From Nitrosomonadales bacterium (GTDB taxonomy: Bacteria > Pseudomonadota > Gammaproteobacteria > Burkholderiales > Gallionellaceae): DNA of 64,000 nt. Below the pieces are notes generated by a model. It was not told the DNA's origin. It searched no databases and saw only the letters and a program-made list of their open reading frames with translations. Shown in pieces: positions 1-8,973 of the stretch; position 1 is the first letter of the stretch, and each line of letters starts with the position of its first letter. The translations under genes and the position numbers were made by a program. Where the stretch lies: the NCBI GenBank assembly GCA_016234685.1, contig JACRAT010000029.1, positions 80,999 to 144,998 on the forward strand, read 5' to 3'.

Positions 1-867
1 GGCAATTGCCACGCCGCAGGGGTTGGCGTGCTTGACGATCACGCAGGCGGGCTGGTCGAAGGTCTTGACCAATTCCCAGGCCGCGTCGGCGTCGCCGATG
101 TTGTTGTAGCTCAACTCCTTGCCCTGCAACTGGGTGTAGCCGGAGATACCGCCGACTACCGGGTTGAGGTCGCGGTAGAAGGCGGCGCTCTGGTGCGGGT
201 TCTCGCCGTAGCGCATGTCCTGCACCTTGGCGAAGTTGAAGTTGATCTGCGCGGGAAACTCGGTCTTGCTGCCGTCGCTGTTGATCGCGGTCAGGTAGTT
301 GCTGATCATGCTGTCGTAGGCGGCGGTATGTGAGAACGCCTTCTTCATCAGATCGAAGCGGGTCGCGTCGGAGACCGCGCCGCCGTTGGTCTGCATCTCG
401 GCCAGCACGTCGGCGTAGTCCGCTGGGTCGGTGACGATGGCGACGTGGGCGTGGTTCTTGGCGGCTGCGCGCACCATGGTAGGGCCGCCGATGTCGATGT
501 TCTCGATGGCGTCTTCCAGTGTGCAACCCGGCTTGGCGACGGTGGCCGCGAACGGGTACAGGTTGACCACCACTAGGTCGATGGTCGGGATGCCGTGCTG
601 CGCCAGCGTGGCGACATGCTCGGGCAGATCGCGGCGCGCCAGAATGCCCGCGTGTACTTTCGGTTGCAGCGTCTTCACGCGACCGTCCAGCATCTCGGGG
701 AAGCCGGTGTAGTCGGCGACTTCGGTACAGGGTACGCCATTGTCGGACAGCAGCTTGGCGGTGCCGCCGGTAGAGAGCAGCTTGACGCCGAGCTGGCTCA
801 GGCTGCGGGCGAATTCGAGTACGCCGGATTTGTCGGAAACGCTGATGAGGGCTTGTTTGATGGCCAT
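1..867 (-). CDS. purH: Bifunctional AICAR formyltransferase / IMP cyclohydrolase, C-terminus cut by window edge
   Basis: This gene makes IMP in the last two steps of purine synthesis: formyl transfer to AICAR, then ring closure. The 289 visible codons start with [15 protein letters not shown] and show the N-terminal MGS-like cyclohydrolase domain ([44 protein letters not shown]). The beginning of the transformylase domain follows, to about KHANPCG. About 235 residues are missing beyond base 1. The ATG at 867 is preceded by only a weak ribosome site. It lies 16 bp downstream of fis on the same strand, so dusB-fis-purH is probably one operon. Confidence 0.95.
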   Translation of the reverse strand, partial: MAIKQALISVSDKSGVLEFARSLSQLGVKLLSTGGTAKLLSDNGVPCTEVADYTGFPEMLDGRVKTLQPKVHAGILARRDLPEHVATLAQHGIPTIDLVVVNLYPFAATVAKPGCTLEDAIENIDIGGPTMVRAAAKNHAHVAIVTDPADYADVLAEMQTNGGAVSDATRFDLMKKAFSHTAAYDSMISNYLTAINSDGSKTEFPAQINFNFAKVQDMRYGENPHQSAAFYRDLNPVVGGISGYTQLQGKELSYNNIGDADAAWELVKTFDQPACVIVKHANPCGVAIA

Positions 868-883
868 TTTGGTCTTTCGTGGG

Positions 884-1129
884 TTACTTGATCTTGAGAT
901 CCTGCATCTTCTTGCGCAGGGTGTTGCGGTTGATGCCGAGCATCTCGGCCGCGCGGGTCTGGTTGCCGCCCGCGTGATGCAGCACGGTCTCTATCATGGG
1001 TTTCTCGACACAGTGCAGCACCATGTCGTAGATGGCGGTCGGCTCGGCTTCGCCTTCAAGGTCGGCGAAGTAGTCGTTGACGGCCTGACGCACATAGCGT
1101 GCGATCTCATTCTCGCCAGTGTTGCTCAT
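884..1129 (-). CDS. fis: Fis-family nucleoid protein
   Basis: The 81-residue protein is a small homodimeric DNA-bending protein that acts on nucleoid structure, rRNA promoters and recombination. The C-terminal helix-turn-helix occupies about residues 54-80 ([21 protein letters not shown]). The N-terminal half holds the dimer helices ([13 protein letters not shown]). It is shorter than E. coli Fis (98 residues), as is usual in betaproteobacteria. Its ATG overlaps the dusB stop as ATGA, which indicates translational coupling in the classic dusB-fis arrangement. Confidence 0.93.
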   Translation of the reverse strand: MSNTGENEIARYVRQAVNDYFADLEGEAEPTAIYDMVLHCVEKPMIETVLHHAGGNQTRAAEMLGINRNTLRKKMQDLKIK

Positions 1130-2133
1130 GCCGCCAACTCCTCTCCATAGTGCAGGCGCTCGCCGCGCGCCAGTTGTTCTTCAAAGAACCTACTCACGGC
1201 GATCATCTGTTCGGCGCTGCTGGGTAACAGATTCATCTGGTGGCGGAACTGCGCCGAACCCGCCAGCCCGCGCGTGTACCAAGAGATGTGCTTGCGCGCG
1301 ATGCGCGTACCGGTGTGCTCGCCGTAGAAATCGTAAAGGTCGTGCAGGTGCTTGACCATCACGCGCTGGATCTCGTCCACCTGCGGCGGCGGCAGGCGCT
1401 CGCCGGTCTTCAGGAAGTGCTCGATCTCGCGGAACAGCCAAGGGCGACCTTGGGCGGCACGGCCTATCATCACTGCGTCCACGCCGGTGTAGTCCAGCAC
1501 GAACTTGGCTTTCTCCGGCGTGGTGATGTCGCCGTTGGCGATGATGGGGATACCGACGCGCGATTTCACTTCGGCGATGGTGTCGTATTCGGCCTGCCCG
1601 GTGTAGGCGCAGGCGCGGGTGCGGCCATGGATGGCCAGTGCTTGGATGCCCGAGGATTCAGCGATGCGGGCGATGTTCACCGCGTTGCGGTTGGACTTGT
1701 CCCAGCCAGTGCGTATCTTTAGCGTGACCGGCACCTTCACCGCGCCGACCACGGTCTCCAGTATGGTGGCGACCAGTGCTTCGTCTTGCAACAGTGCTGA
1801 ACCGGCCATCACGTTGCAGATCTTCTTGGCCGGGCAGCCCATGTTGATGTCGATGATCTGCGCGCCAGCATCCACGTTGTACTTAGCGGCTTGCGCCAGC
1901 ATTCTGGGGTCGGCACCGACGATCTGTACCGAGATGGGATCGGCTTCGCCTTCGTGGTCGGCGCGGCGCTTGGTCTTCTCCGAGCCGTACAGCAGCGAAT
2001 TCGACGCCACCATCTCGGACACCGCCATGCCCGCGCCCATGTTTTTGCACAGGATGCGGAAAGGGCGATCCGTCACGCCCGCCATGGGGGCGACGATCAG
2101 GTTGTTCTTGAGTTGGTAAGGGCCGATGCGCAT
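1126..2133 (-). CDS. dusB: tRNA-dihydrouridine synthase B
   Basis: This flavoenzyme reduces uridine to dihydrouridine in the D-loop of tRNA. The 335-residue protein has the FMN TIM barrel with VAPMAGVTDRPFR near the N-terminus, the catalytic cysteine C100 in INMGCPAKK, and later KIRTGW, HGRTR, NGDI and IGRAAQGRPW. The frame stays open to 2343, but family length and the conserved start MRIGPYQLKNN favour the ATG at 2133. It is the first gene of the dusB-fis-purH run and overlaps fis by 4 bp. Confidence 0.94.
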   Translation of the reverse strand: MRIGPYQLKNNLIVAPMAGVTDRPFRILCKNMGAGMAVSEMVASNSLLYGSEKTKRRADHEGEADPISVQIVGADPRMLAQAAKYNVDAGAQIIDINMGCPAKKICNVMAGSALLQDEALVATILETVVGAVKVPVTLKIRTGWDKSNRNAVNIARIAESSGIQALAIHGRTRACAYTGQAEYDTIAEVKSRVGIPIIANGDITTPEKAKFVLDYTGVDAVMIGRAAQGRPWLFREIEHFLKTGERLPPPQVDEIQRVMVKHLHDLYDFYGEHTGTRIARKHISWYTRGLAGSAQFRHQMNLLPSSAEQMIAVSRFFEEQLARGERLHYGEELAA

Positions 2134-2158
2134 CGGGAGGGATTCCGAAAAGGGGTTG

Positions 2159-2188
2159 ATTATAATCGAAACTCCCGACCCGACCCAA
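2159..2188 (-). promoter_or_regulatory. Putative sigma-70 promoter of dusB-fis-purH
   Basis: On the minus strand a perfect TATAAT (2164-2159) lies 25 bp before the dusB ATG, with a weak -35 TTGGGT (2188-2183) and an 18-bp spacer. The -10 match and position are convincing. The -35 is poor, so an activator or an extended -10 may contribute. The plus strand also reads TATAAT here, so divergent use is possible. Confidence 0.45.
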
Positions 2189-2257
2189 ACGAAGCGTGAC
2201 ACAGAACAGCATCGCTGCTGCTTTGTCGCCTGCCCAAGGGATTTGTGCGTGGAAAAT

Positions 2258-2587
2258 ATGACTGAAATATGTTCCAATCGGGCCATGCCGCGCTGTCCAT
2301 CCCCTCTGTTTCGCCGTTGTCTGGCCTTTGTGTTGCTGCTCACCCTCTGGGTCGGCGGCGTATTGGCGTTGCAGGCGTCGCTCGACGCGACGGCGACCGA
2401 GCCTCTGGTGACGCACGGCTTGACGGCGTCCGATCTCGACGCGGAATCCGAGCGAGACGCAGCGCTTCCCGCCGTCTTCCTCCCGGTTTTCTTGGCGGCA
2501 GGGCCGCAGGAAATGCTGGAGCAGGCAGAGCCTTCTTTTGCGGATCACACCGCGCCTCCCGATACGCCGCCCCCCGAACTGGGCTGA
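2258..2587 (+). CDS. Small membrane-anchored protein of unknown function upstream of the efflux operon
   Basis: I do not recognise this 109-residue protein. It begins MTEICSNRAMPRCPSPLFRR, then a hydrophobic segment CLAFVLLLTLWVGGVLAL (about residues 19-36) that could be a signal anchor. A short acidic, proline-rich tail follows, ending PPDTPPPELG. A second ATG at 2285 (MPRCPSP) would also give a signal-anchor protein; neither start has a strong ribosome site. It lies on the same strand as the RND efflux genes, 87 bp before czcC, with a hairpin between. A periplasmic metal-sensing or accessory role is only a guess. Confidence 0.5.
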   Translation: MTEICSNRAMPRCPSPLFRRCLAFVLLLTLWVGGVLALQASLDATATEPLVTHGLTASDLDAESERDAALPAVFLPVFLAAGPQEMLEQAEPSFADHTAPPDTPPPELG

Positions 2588-2625
2588 CCTTTCGGTCGCG
2601 GTCGGGCCGTTATCCGCAAGCAGTA

Positions 2626-2643
2626 CCGCATCGTTCGATGCGG
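2626..2643 (+). terminator. Hairpin followed by T-rich tract before czcC (terminator or attenuator)
   Basis: A perfect 8-bp inverted repeat, CCGCATCG-TT-CGATGCGG, is followed within 2 bp by TGTTTTCTTTT. The stem plus T-rich tract resembles an intrinsic terminator placed 31 bp before the czcC ATG. The two-base loop is tight, so the inner CG pair is probably open in RNA. It could end a transcript of the small upstream gene or attenuate the efflux operon. Confidence 0.45.
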
Positions 2644-2674
2644 ATGTTTTCTTTTCGAATCTAAGAGTTGAGAT

Positions 2675-3916
2675 ATGAAGTCATTGAGCATCCTTTTGCT
2701 GTCCGCATTGGCTTGGTGTGCGCCGCAGTCGGGCTTCGCCGCTCCGCTGACGCTGCAACAAGCCCTGCTACTGGCCGAACAACACAGCCCCGTGCTGAAA
2801 ACGGCGCTAGGGCAACGGCATGGGGCCGAAGCTGCGCTGGAGACGGCCAGCGCTTTTCCCAATCCCGATGTCGAATTCGGCTCGGGGCGCTCCAATCTGT
2901 TGCCGCCGACCAATCAGACCGGGCGCAACAGCGCCATCGGCATCGCCCAATCCATCGAATTGCCGCCCATGCGCGCGGCTCGTCAACGTGCGGCGCAAGC
3001 AGGTGTGCTGGCTGGTTCCGCGCTCTACGACGATGCCCGCATCAACCTTTACGCGCAGGTGAAGACCGCCTTCCTCGACGTGCGGCGGCGGGATTCCGAG
3101 GCGCAACTGGCCGAACAAGGCCGCGCCCTGCTCAGCCAGATCCGCAATCGGGTGAAGCTGCGCGTGGAAGTGGGCGAGGCCTCGCGTTACGAGCTGGTCA
3201 AATCCGAGGCGGAGACGCTGGCGGCGGAAAGTCTGGCGCAGAGTGCGGAGATACGGGTGCGCTTGGCGCGCGACAAATTGCGTGCTTTGCTGAGTGCGCC
3301 GCTGGGCGACGATTTCGAGATCGTCCCCGCACCGCCGATGTCGCCTGAACTGCCAGCCTTATCTGCGCTGCGCCAAGAGTTGACGGCGGGACAGCCCCTG
3401 CTCAGATTCGTCGATGCCGAAGTCGCACGCGCCGAGGCGCGGCTGGAGCAAGAGCGCGCGATGCGCATTCCGCAGCCGACACTGCGGCTGAATTCCGAGC
3501 GTCATCCCGATGTCGACCTGTGGCGGGTCAGTCTGGCCGTGCCCTTGCCCTTGTGGGATCGGCGTTCCGGCCAGATCGGCGAAGCGGCGGCGGCACTGGA
3601 GCGGGCGCGCGCCGAATCCGAGCGCGTCCGGCTCAGTCTGCTGGCCGAACTCGACCAAGCATATGGCCGTTATCAGATCGCGCAACGCCAGTTGCAGACC
3701 TTTGATTCAGGCCTGATGGCGGATGCGGAGACCGCGCTCAAAGTGGCCGAGGCCGCTTACCGCTATGGCGAGCGAGGCATCCTCGATTATCTCGACGCCC
3801 AGCGCGTGTTCCGCAGCACGCGCATGGATTACCTGAGTGCCCGTTATGAATTGCAGTTCGCGCTGATCGACATCGAACGTCTGCGCGCGACCTTGCTTGC
3901 AGGAGAAGTGAAATGA
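2675..3916 (+). CDS. czcC: CzcC-type outer membrane factor of RND metal efflux
   Basis: The 413-residue TolC-family lipid-barrel channel is the outer-membrane exit of a tripartite heavy-metal pump. A signal peptide occupies about residues 1-23 (MKSLSILLLSALAWC...GFAA). The mature protein has the two repeated long-helix regions (LTLQQALLLAEQHSPVL; ELPPMRAARQRAAQAG; GERGILDYLDAQRVFRSTR). Length matches CzcC. It overlaps czcB as ATGA at 3913-3916, so the three pump genes are translationally coupled. Substrate cannot be told from this subunit. Confidence 0.88.
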   Translation: MKSLSILLLSALAWCAPQSGFAAPLTLQQALLLAEQHSPVLKTALGQRHGAEAALETASAFPNPDVEFGSGRSNLLPPTNQTGRNSAIGIAQSIELPPMRAARQRAAQAGVLAGSALYDDARINLYAQVKTAFLDVRRRDSEAQLAEQGRALLSQIRNRVKLRVEVGEASRYELVKSEAETLAAESLAQSAEIRVRLARDKLRALLSAPLGDDFEIVPAPPMSPELPALSALRQELTAGQPLLRFVDAEVARAEARLEQERAMRIPQPTLRLNSERHPDVDLWRVSLAVPLPLWDRRSGQIGEAAAALERARAESERVRLSLLAELDQAYGRYQIAQRQLQTFDSGLMADAETALKVAEAAYRYGERGILDYLDAQRVFRSTRMDYLSARYELQFALIDIERLRATLLAGEVK

Positions 3917-5058
3917 AGTTCAAGAAGTCATCCGTATTGCCCTTGATGCTGCTTGGTGTGTTGGTGGGCTGTGGCGAAAAAGCCGCCGCTCCTAGCAATG
4001 CGCCCGCCGTCGATCCGTCCATCGTTACCATCGCGCCGGAGTTTTTGCCGCGTTTGACCATCGCCGCCGCAGGCGAAGGCGAAGTGGCCGACACCTTGCG
4101 CGTACCGGCCCGCATCGAAGTGGACGAGCAGCGCGTCGCGCGCATCGGCGCGGCGGTAACAGGTCGTCTGACCGACATCCGGGTGGAACTAGGCCAGCGC
4201 GTGCGGCGCGGCGAAGTGCTGGCGACCTTGCACAGCACCGAGCTGTCGGCGGCACAGCTTTCCTATCTCAAGGCGCTGTCGCAGCAGGGCTTGCAGCAGC
4301 GCGCGGTGAGTCGCGCCAATCTGCTGTTCGAATCCGATGTCATCAGCGCCGCCGAGTTGCAGAAGCGTGAGAGCGAGTTGCTACAGGCGCAGGCCGAGTT
4401 GCACGCCTCGCACGATCAGCTGATGGTGTTGGGTATGACGCAGGCCGACATCAATCAATTGGGTGAGACGCGCACGGTGCATTCCTTGTCTTCCGTCACC
4501 TCCACGCTGGATGGCGCGGTGATCGAGCGCAAGGTGACGCCGGGCGAAGTGGTGCAGCCAGCCGACGCGCTGTTCACCGTGGCCGATCTGTCGCATGTCT
4601 GGCTGGTGGCCGAGATACCCGAGCAGCAGGCCGGGCTGGTGAAGAGCGGCGAACAGGCCGAGGCGGAGATCCCCGCGCTGGAGAACGAGCGCATCAAGGG
4701 GCGGCTGATCTTCGTATCCGACACGGTCAAGCCCGACACCCGCACGGTGACGGTGCGCATGGACGTGGAGAACGCCGCGCGGGCGCTCAAGCCGGGGATG
4801 CTGGCTTCGATGCTGATCCACGGTTCGCCGCGTCAGCGTGTGCTGATCCCGGTGGATGCGGTGGTGCGCGAGGACAACAAGGATTACGTCTTCGTGCAGC
4901 TCGACGCGCAGCGTTTCCAGTTGCGCGCGGTCAAGCTGGGGCAGGAGAGCGGCAGTGCGGTGTCGGTGCTGGAGGGGCTGAAGCCGGGCGAGAAGATCGT
5001 CAGCGGCGGCGCGTTCCACCTGAACAACGAGCGTCGTCGCAAAGAACTGGAGGGTTGA
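3913..5058 (+). CDS. czcB: CzcB-type periplasmic adaptor lipoprotein
   Basis: This membrane-fusion protein bridges the inner-membrane RND pump and the outer-membrane channel. The 381-residue protein has a lipobox LLGVLVGC (C20), so it is predicted to be a lipoprotein. It then has the split lipoyl/barrel-sandwich segments (GRLTDIRVELGQRVRRGEVLATLHS and GAVIERKVTPGEVVQPADALFTVADLSHVWLVAEI), a coiled-coil hairpin between them, and the C-terminal beta-barrel (KPGMLASMLI). No His-rich metal-binding N-terminal extension is visible, unlike some CzcB proteins. It is coupled to czcC by a 4-bp overlap, and czcA starts 1 bp after its stop. Confidence 0.88.
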   Translation: MKFKKSSVLPLMLLGVLVGCGEKAAAPSNAPAVDPSIVTIAPEFLPRLTIAAAGEGEVADTLRVPARIEVDEQRVARIGAAVTGRLTDIRVELGQRVRRGEVLATLHSTELSAAQLSYLKALSQQGLQQRAVSRANLLFESDVISAAELQKRESELLQAQAELHASHDQLMVLGMTQADINQLGETRTVHSLSSVTSTLDGAVIERKVTPGEVVQPADALFTVADLSHVWLVAEIPEQQAGLVKSGEQAEAEIPALENERIKGRLIFVSDTVKPDTRTVTVRMDVENAARALKPGMLASMLIHGSPRQRVLIPVDAVVREDNKDYVFVQLDAQRFQLRAVKLGQESGSAVSVLEGLKPGEKIVSGGAFHLNNERRRKELEG

Positions 5059-5059
5059 G

Positions 5060-8000
5060 ATGCTGACAGCAATCATCCGCGCGGCGCTCAAACAGCGCCT
5101 CGTGCTGGTCGTGCTGGCGACTTGTCTGCTGGTGTTCGGCATGGACGCTACGCGCAAACTCTCGGTCGATGCCTTCCCCGACGTGACCAACGTGCAGGTG
5201 CAGATCGCCACGGTGGCGCAGGGGCGTTCGCCGGAAGAGGTCGAACGCTTCGTCACCGTGCCGCTGGAGATGGCGATGACCGGTCTGCCGGGGCTGGAGG
5301 AGATGCGTTCGCTGAACAAGCCAGGCCTGTCGCTCATCACGCTGGTGTTCAGCGAGGCGACCGACGTGTATTTCGCCCGCCAACTGGTGATGGAACGGCT
5401 GATCGAAGTGGGCGGGCGGATGCCGCAGGGCATCACGCCCACGCTGGGGCCGCTTTCCACCGGCTTGGGCGAGGTCTATCAATACACGCTAGAGCGGGAT
5501 GACGACGGCAAGCGAGCGTTGTCCCGTGAAGAACTGACGCAGCGCCGCATCGCGCAGGATTGGGTGGTGCGCCCCTTGTTGCGTGGCATCCCCGGCGTGG
5601 CCGAGATCAACTCGCAGGGCGGCTACATCAAGCAGTATCAGGTGCAGGTCAACCCGGATCGGATGCGCCACTACCAGCTGACCTTGCAGGAGATCTATCA
5701 GGCGCTGGCGCGCAACAACGCCAACTCCGGCGGCGGTGTGCTACCGCATTACGCCGAGCAATATCTGATACGCGGGGTCGGGCTGGTCAAGTCGCTGGAT
5801 GACATCGGTGCCATCGTGCTGAAGGAGCAGGAGGGCGTGCCGGTGCTGATGCGCGATGTGGCCGAGGTGAAGATCGGCGCGGAAGAGCGTTACGGCGCGG
5901 TGGTCAAGAACGGCGAGACCGAAGCGGTGGGCGGCATCGTGATGATGATACGCGCAGGCAACGCCAAAGAGATCGTCGGGCGCGTCAAGCAGCGGGTGAC
6001 CGAGATCAACGCCAAGGGCATGTTGCCGGACGGCCTGAAGATCGTTCCCTACTATGATCGCAGCGAGCTGGTGGATGCTGCGCTGCATACGGTGGTGAAG
6101 ACGCTGATCGAAGGCGTGATCTTGGTGATCGTGGTGCTGTTCCTGTTTCTGGGGGACGTGCGTTCTTCGCTGATCGTGGTGGCGACGCTGGTGCTGACAC
6201 CGCTCATCACCTTCATGGTGATGAACCGCTACGGCATCTCTGCCAATCTGATGTCGCTGGGCGGCCTGACCATCGCCATCGGCTTGATGGTGGATGGCTC
6301 GGTGGTGGTGGTGGAGAATGCCTTCCAGCGGCTGGCCGAGCGGCGTGGTGGCGGGGTGAGCCGGGTGCGGGTGGTGATGGAGGCGGCGGCAGAAGTCGGT
6401 ACGCCGGTGGTGTTCGGCGTGTCCATCATCATTTTGGTGTTTCTGCCGCTGATGACGCTGGAAGGTATGGAGGGCAAGATGTTCGCGCCGCTGGCCTTCA
6501 CTATCGCCATCGCATTGTTCGTCTCGCTGGTGCTTTCGCTCACCCTGACGCCGGTGCTGAGCTCTTATCTGCTGGTCGGCAAGGACGAGCACGATACCTG
6601 GCTGGTGGCGCGGCTGAAGAAACCCTATTTGAAGCTGCTGGGGCAGGCCTTGGCCCATGACAAAAAGACCGTGGCCGTGGCGGGTGGAGCGTTCGCGCTG
6701 GCGCTGGCCTTGTTGCCCTTTCTAGGCACGGCCTTCATCCCCGAGATGAAGGAAGGCTCGATCGTGCCGGGCATCAACCGCGTGTCCAATATCTCGCTGG
6801 AAGAATCCATCAAGATGGAGATGGAGGCGATGCGGCTGGTGATGCAGGTGCCCGGCGTGAAGTCGGCGGTGTCCGGCGTGGGGCGCGGCGAAAGCCCGGC
6901 GGATTCGCAGGGGCAGAACGAATCCACCCCCATCGTCAGCCTCAAACCGCGCGACGAATGGCCGGACGGATGGACGCAGGACGACATCGCCGAAGTCATC
7001 CGCACCAAGCTGAATGCTCTGCCCGGCGTGCAGGTGGTGATGGCCCAGCCCATCTCTGACCGGGTGGACGAGATGGTGACCGGCGTGCGCTCCGATGTGG
7101 CGATCAAGCTGTTCGGCGACGACCTCGATCTGCTCAAGCAGAAGGCCGACGCCATCGCCAAGGTGGCGGCGACGGTGCAGGGCGCGCAGGATCTGCGCGT
7201 GGAGCGCGTCACTGGCCAGCAGTATCTTTCCATCGAGGTGGATAGGCAGGCCATCGCTCGCTACGGCCTGAACGTGGCTGATGTGCATGATGTGATCGAG
7301 ACTGCCATCGGCGGCAAACAGGCCACCGAGATCTACGAAGGCGAGCGTCGCTTCAGCGCCGTGGTGCGTCTGCCGCTGGCTTTCCGCGATGACGTGGCGA
7401 CCATCCGCAGCTTGCTGGTCTCGTCGCCCAACGGCGCGCAGGTGGCGCTGGAGAACCTCGCCAACATCCGAGTGGTCGATGGCCCGGCGCAGATCAGCCG
7501 CGAGAGCGCCAAGCGCCGCATCGTGATCGGCGTGAATGTGAAAGACCGCGACTTGGGCAGTTTCGTGGCCGAGTTGCAGCAGGCGGTGGAGCGCAAGATC
7601 AGGCTGCCGGATGGCTATTATCTGGAGTGGGGCGGGCAGTTCCAGAACATGGAGCGCGCGATGGGCCACCTGATGATTATCGTGCCACTGACGGTGGCGG
7701 CGATCTTCTTCCTGCTGTTTCTGCTGTTCGGCTCGTTGCGTTTCGCCACGCTCATCATCACCGTGCTGCCGTTCGCTTCCATCGGCGGCGTGATCGCGCT
7801 GTTCATCACTGGTGAATATCTGTCGGTGCCTGCCTCGGTCGGCTTCATCGCCCTGTGGGGGATAGCGGTGCTGAACGGCGTGGTGCTGGTCTCCTTCATC
7901 CGCAGCCTGCGCGATGAAGGGATGACGCTGGACGAGGCGGTGCGGCAAGGTTGCCGCCAGCGCTTCCGTCCGGTGCTGATGACGGCCACCGTCGCCATGC

Positions 8001-8161
8001 TGGGGCTGATCCCCATGCTGTTCGCCACCGGGCCCGGTTCCGAAGTGCAGCGCCCGCTGGCCATCGTGGTGATCGGTGGGCTGGTGACTTCCACTCTGCT
8101 CACGCTGGTGGTGCTGCCGACGTTGTACAAGTGGTTCGAAGACCAACCTATCGAGGCATAA
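5060..8161 (+). CDS. czcA: CzcA-family (HME-RND) heavy-metal efflux pump
   Basis: This proton-driven inner-membrane pump has 1033 residues, the usual length for HME-RND proteins. Hallmarks are the N-terminal helix and DAFPDVTNVQVQI, the transmembrane-4 motif AIGLMVDGSVVVVEN (residues 406-420) and the late porter segment MVTGVRSDVAIKLFGDD. The proton-relay residues D412 and E419 are present. The first Asp of the CzcA motif DFG is Ala (A406), a pattern I associate with the Cu/Ag-type and other non-Zn/Co/Cd HME groups. Family membership is secure; the metal is not. Confidence 0.92.
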   Translation: MLTAIIRAALKQRLVLVVLATCLLVFGMDATRKLSVDAFPDVTNVQVQIATVAQGRSPEEVERFVTVPLEMAMTGLPGLEEMRSLNKPGLSLITLVFSEATDVYFARQLVMERLIEVGGRMPQGITPTLGPLSTGLGEVYQYTLERDDDGKRALSREELTQRRIAQDWVVRPLLRGIPGVAEINSQGGYIKQYQVQVNPDRMRHYQLTLQEIYQALARNNANSGGGVLPHYAEQYLIRGVGLVKSLDDIGAIVLKEQEGVPVLMRDVAEVKIGAEERYGAVVKNGETEAVGGIVMMIRAGNAKEIVGRVKQRVTEINAKGMLPDGLKIVPYYDRSELVDAALHTVVKTLIEGVILVIVVLFLFLGDVRSSLIVVATLVLTPLITFMVMNRYGISANLMSLGGLTIAIGLMVDGSVVVVENAFQRLAERRGGGVSRVRVVMEAAAEVGTPVVFGVSIIILVFLPLMTLEGMEGKMFAPLAFTIAIALFVSLVLSLTLTPVLSSYLLVGKDEHDTWLVARLKKPYLKLLGQALAHDKKTVAVAGGAFALALALLPFLGTAFIPEMKEGSIVPGINRVSNISLEESIKMEMEAMRLVMQVPGVKSAVSGVGRGESPADSQGQNESTPIVSLKPRDEWPDGWTQDDIAEVIRTKLNALPGVQVVMAQPISDRVDEMVTGVRSDVAIKLFGDDLDLLKQKADAIAKVAATVQGAQDLRVERVTGQQYLSIEVDRQAIARYGLNVADVHDVIETAIGGKQATEIYEGERRFSAVVRLPLAFRDDVATIRSLLVSSPNGAQVALENLANIRVVDGPAQISRESAKRRIVIGVNVKDRDLGSFVAELQQAVERKIRLPDGYYLEWGGQFQNMERAMGHLMIIVPLTVAAIFFLLFLLFGSLRFATLIITVLPFASIGGVIALFITGEYLSVPASVGFIALWGIAVLNGVVLVSFIRSLRDEGMTLDEAVRQGCRQRFRPVLMTATVAMLGLIPMLFATGPGSEVQRPLAIVVIGGLVTSTLLTLVVLPTLYKWFEDQPIEA

Positions 8162-8173
8162 GGAGAAGATGCG

Positions 8174-8506
8174 ATGAAGGAAATCAAGGCCATCATTCAG
8201 CCCAAGCGCTTGGAGCGCATCCGTGATGCGTTCCGCACCTTGCCGGGCTTTCCCGGCATGAGCGTCTCGCGCATCCAGGGGTGCAGCGAGCACCTAGGCG
8301 TCGAGCAACATCAAAATCTGCGTGCGGAGTTGACGGAGTTTTCGGACAAAGTACGGTTGGAGATCGTCGCCCCGGAAGAGATGCTTCCTGAGATCGTGCG
8401 GCTCATCCACAAACACGCTTACACCGGGCAGACCGGCGACGGCGTGCTATGGGTGACGGAAGTGGGAGAGTTCCACCGGCTGTGCAAGCCGCTGGAACGG
8501 AGCTAA
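8174..8506 (+). CDS. PII-like protein of the metal-efflux-linked group (PII-NG type)
   Basis: This 110-residue protein has the PII ferredoxin-like fold pattern: MKEIKAIIQPKRLERIRDAF at the start, a T-loop region shorter and different from GlnB (no uridylylated Tyr motif), and a C-terminal GQTGDGVLWVTEVGEFHRL, which matches the PII B-loop region GxxGDGxIFV. It lies 12 bp after czcA, with a ribosome site AAGGAGAAG. A PII subgroup linked to RND metal pumps has been described (PII-NG). Its ligand and target are unknown to me; regulation of the pump is an inference from context. Confidence 0.82.
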   Translation: MKEIKAIIQPKRLERIRDAFRTLPGFPGMSVSRIQGCSEHLGVEQHQNLRAELTEFSDKVRLEIVAPEEMLPEIVRLIHKHAYTGQTGDGVLWVTEVGEFHRLCKPLERS

Positions 8507-8529
8507 AAGCGGCCCTACAGGTTTGTGCG

Positions 8530-8931
8530 TCAGCGAGTGCTGGTGGCGAGCTGATCGGATCGCGCCAGTAGCCGGTTGATGGTCGAAAGTAAGAGATTGC
8601 CGCTGACGGGCTTTTTCAGTGAGCAATCCGCCCCCATTCGTTCTGCCAGTGTCAGATATAGTTCGCCCCTCTCAGGGCCTCGGCCTGAGATCGCCAACAC
8701 CGGCAGATGCGGGTTCTGCGCGCGGACGCTGCGTATCAGCATCACCCCGTCGACTTCCGGCATCACCATGTCGGTGATGATGAGGTCAGGCGCAAGCGCC
8801 TGCCATGTTGCGAGTGCCGCTTTGCCATTGCTGGCGAATGCGACCTCGAAACCGTGCATCTCCAGCAAGACCTCGATCGCATTGGCGACCAAGGGATCGT
8901 CTTCAACGATCAGTATGCGCGGCGGATTCAT
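8530..8931 (-). CDS. Stand-alone response-regulator receiver domain
   Basis: The 133-residue protein is a single CheY-like receiver: acidic pair D11/D12 (VEDDP), phospho-acceptor D54 in LIITDMVMPEVDG, and the conserved Lys in SLKKPVSGN. It has no output domain. The ATG at 8931 has a GGGAG ribosome site 8 bp upstream and fits the family start MNPPRILIVEDD. It is convergent with the PII-like gene, and no histidine kinase lies nearby, so its partner is unknown. The upstream DNA holds a dense cluster of CTAG-containing repeats. Confidence 0.85.
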   Translation of the reverse strand: MNPPRILIVEDDPLVANAIEVLLEMHGFEVAFASNGKAALATWQALAPDLIITDMVMPEVDGVMLIRSVRAQNPHLPVLAISGRGPERGELYLTLAERMGADCSLKKPVSGNLLLSTINRLLARSDQLATSTR

Positions 8932-8973
8932 GCGGTGGGCTCCCAAAAGACTCAGGAGGGCATTGTTCCAGTA

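Noticed and set aside
5741..6658. 305-codon minus-strand frame opposite czcA
   Set aside because: Same explanation: shadow of czcA with His/Gln-rich low-complexity content.
6722..8293. Long open frame on the minus strand opposite czcA, rich in His and Gln
   Set aside because: It is the antisense of a GC-rich, strongly conserved pump gene; composition reflects codon structure and no motif is seen.
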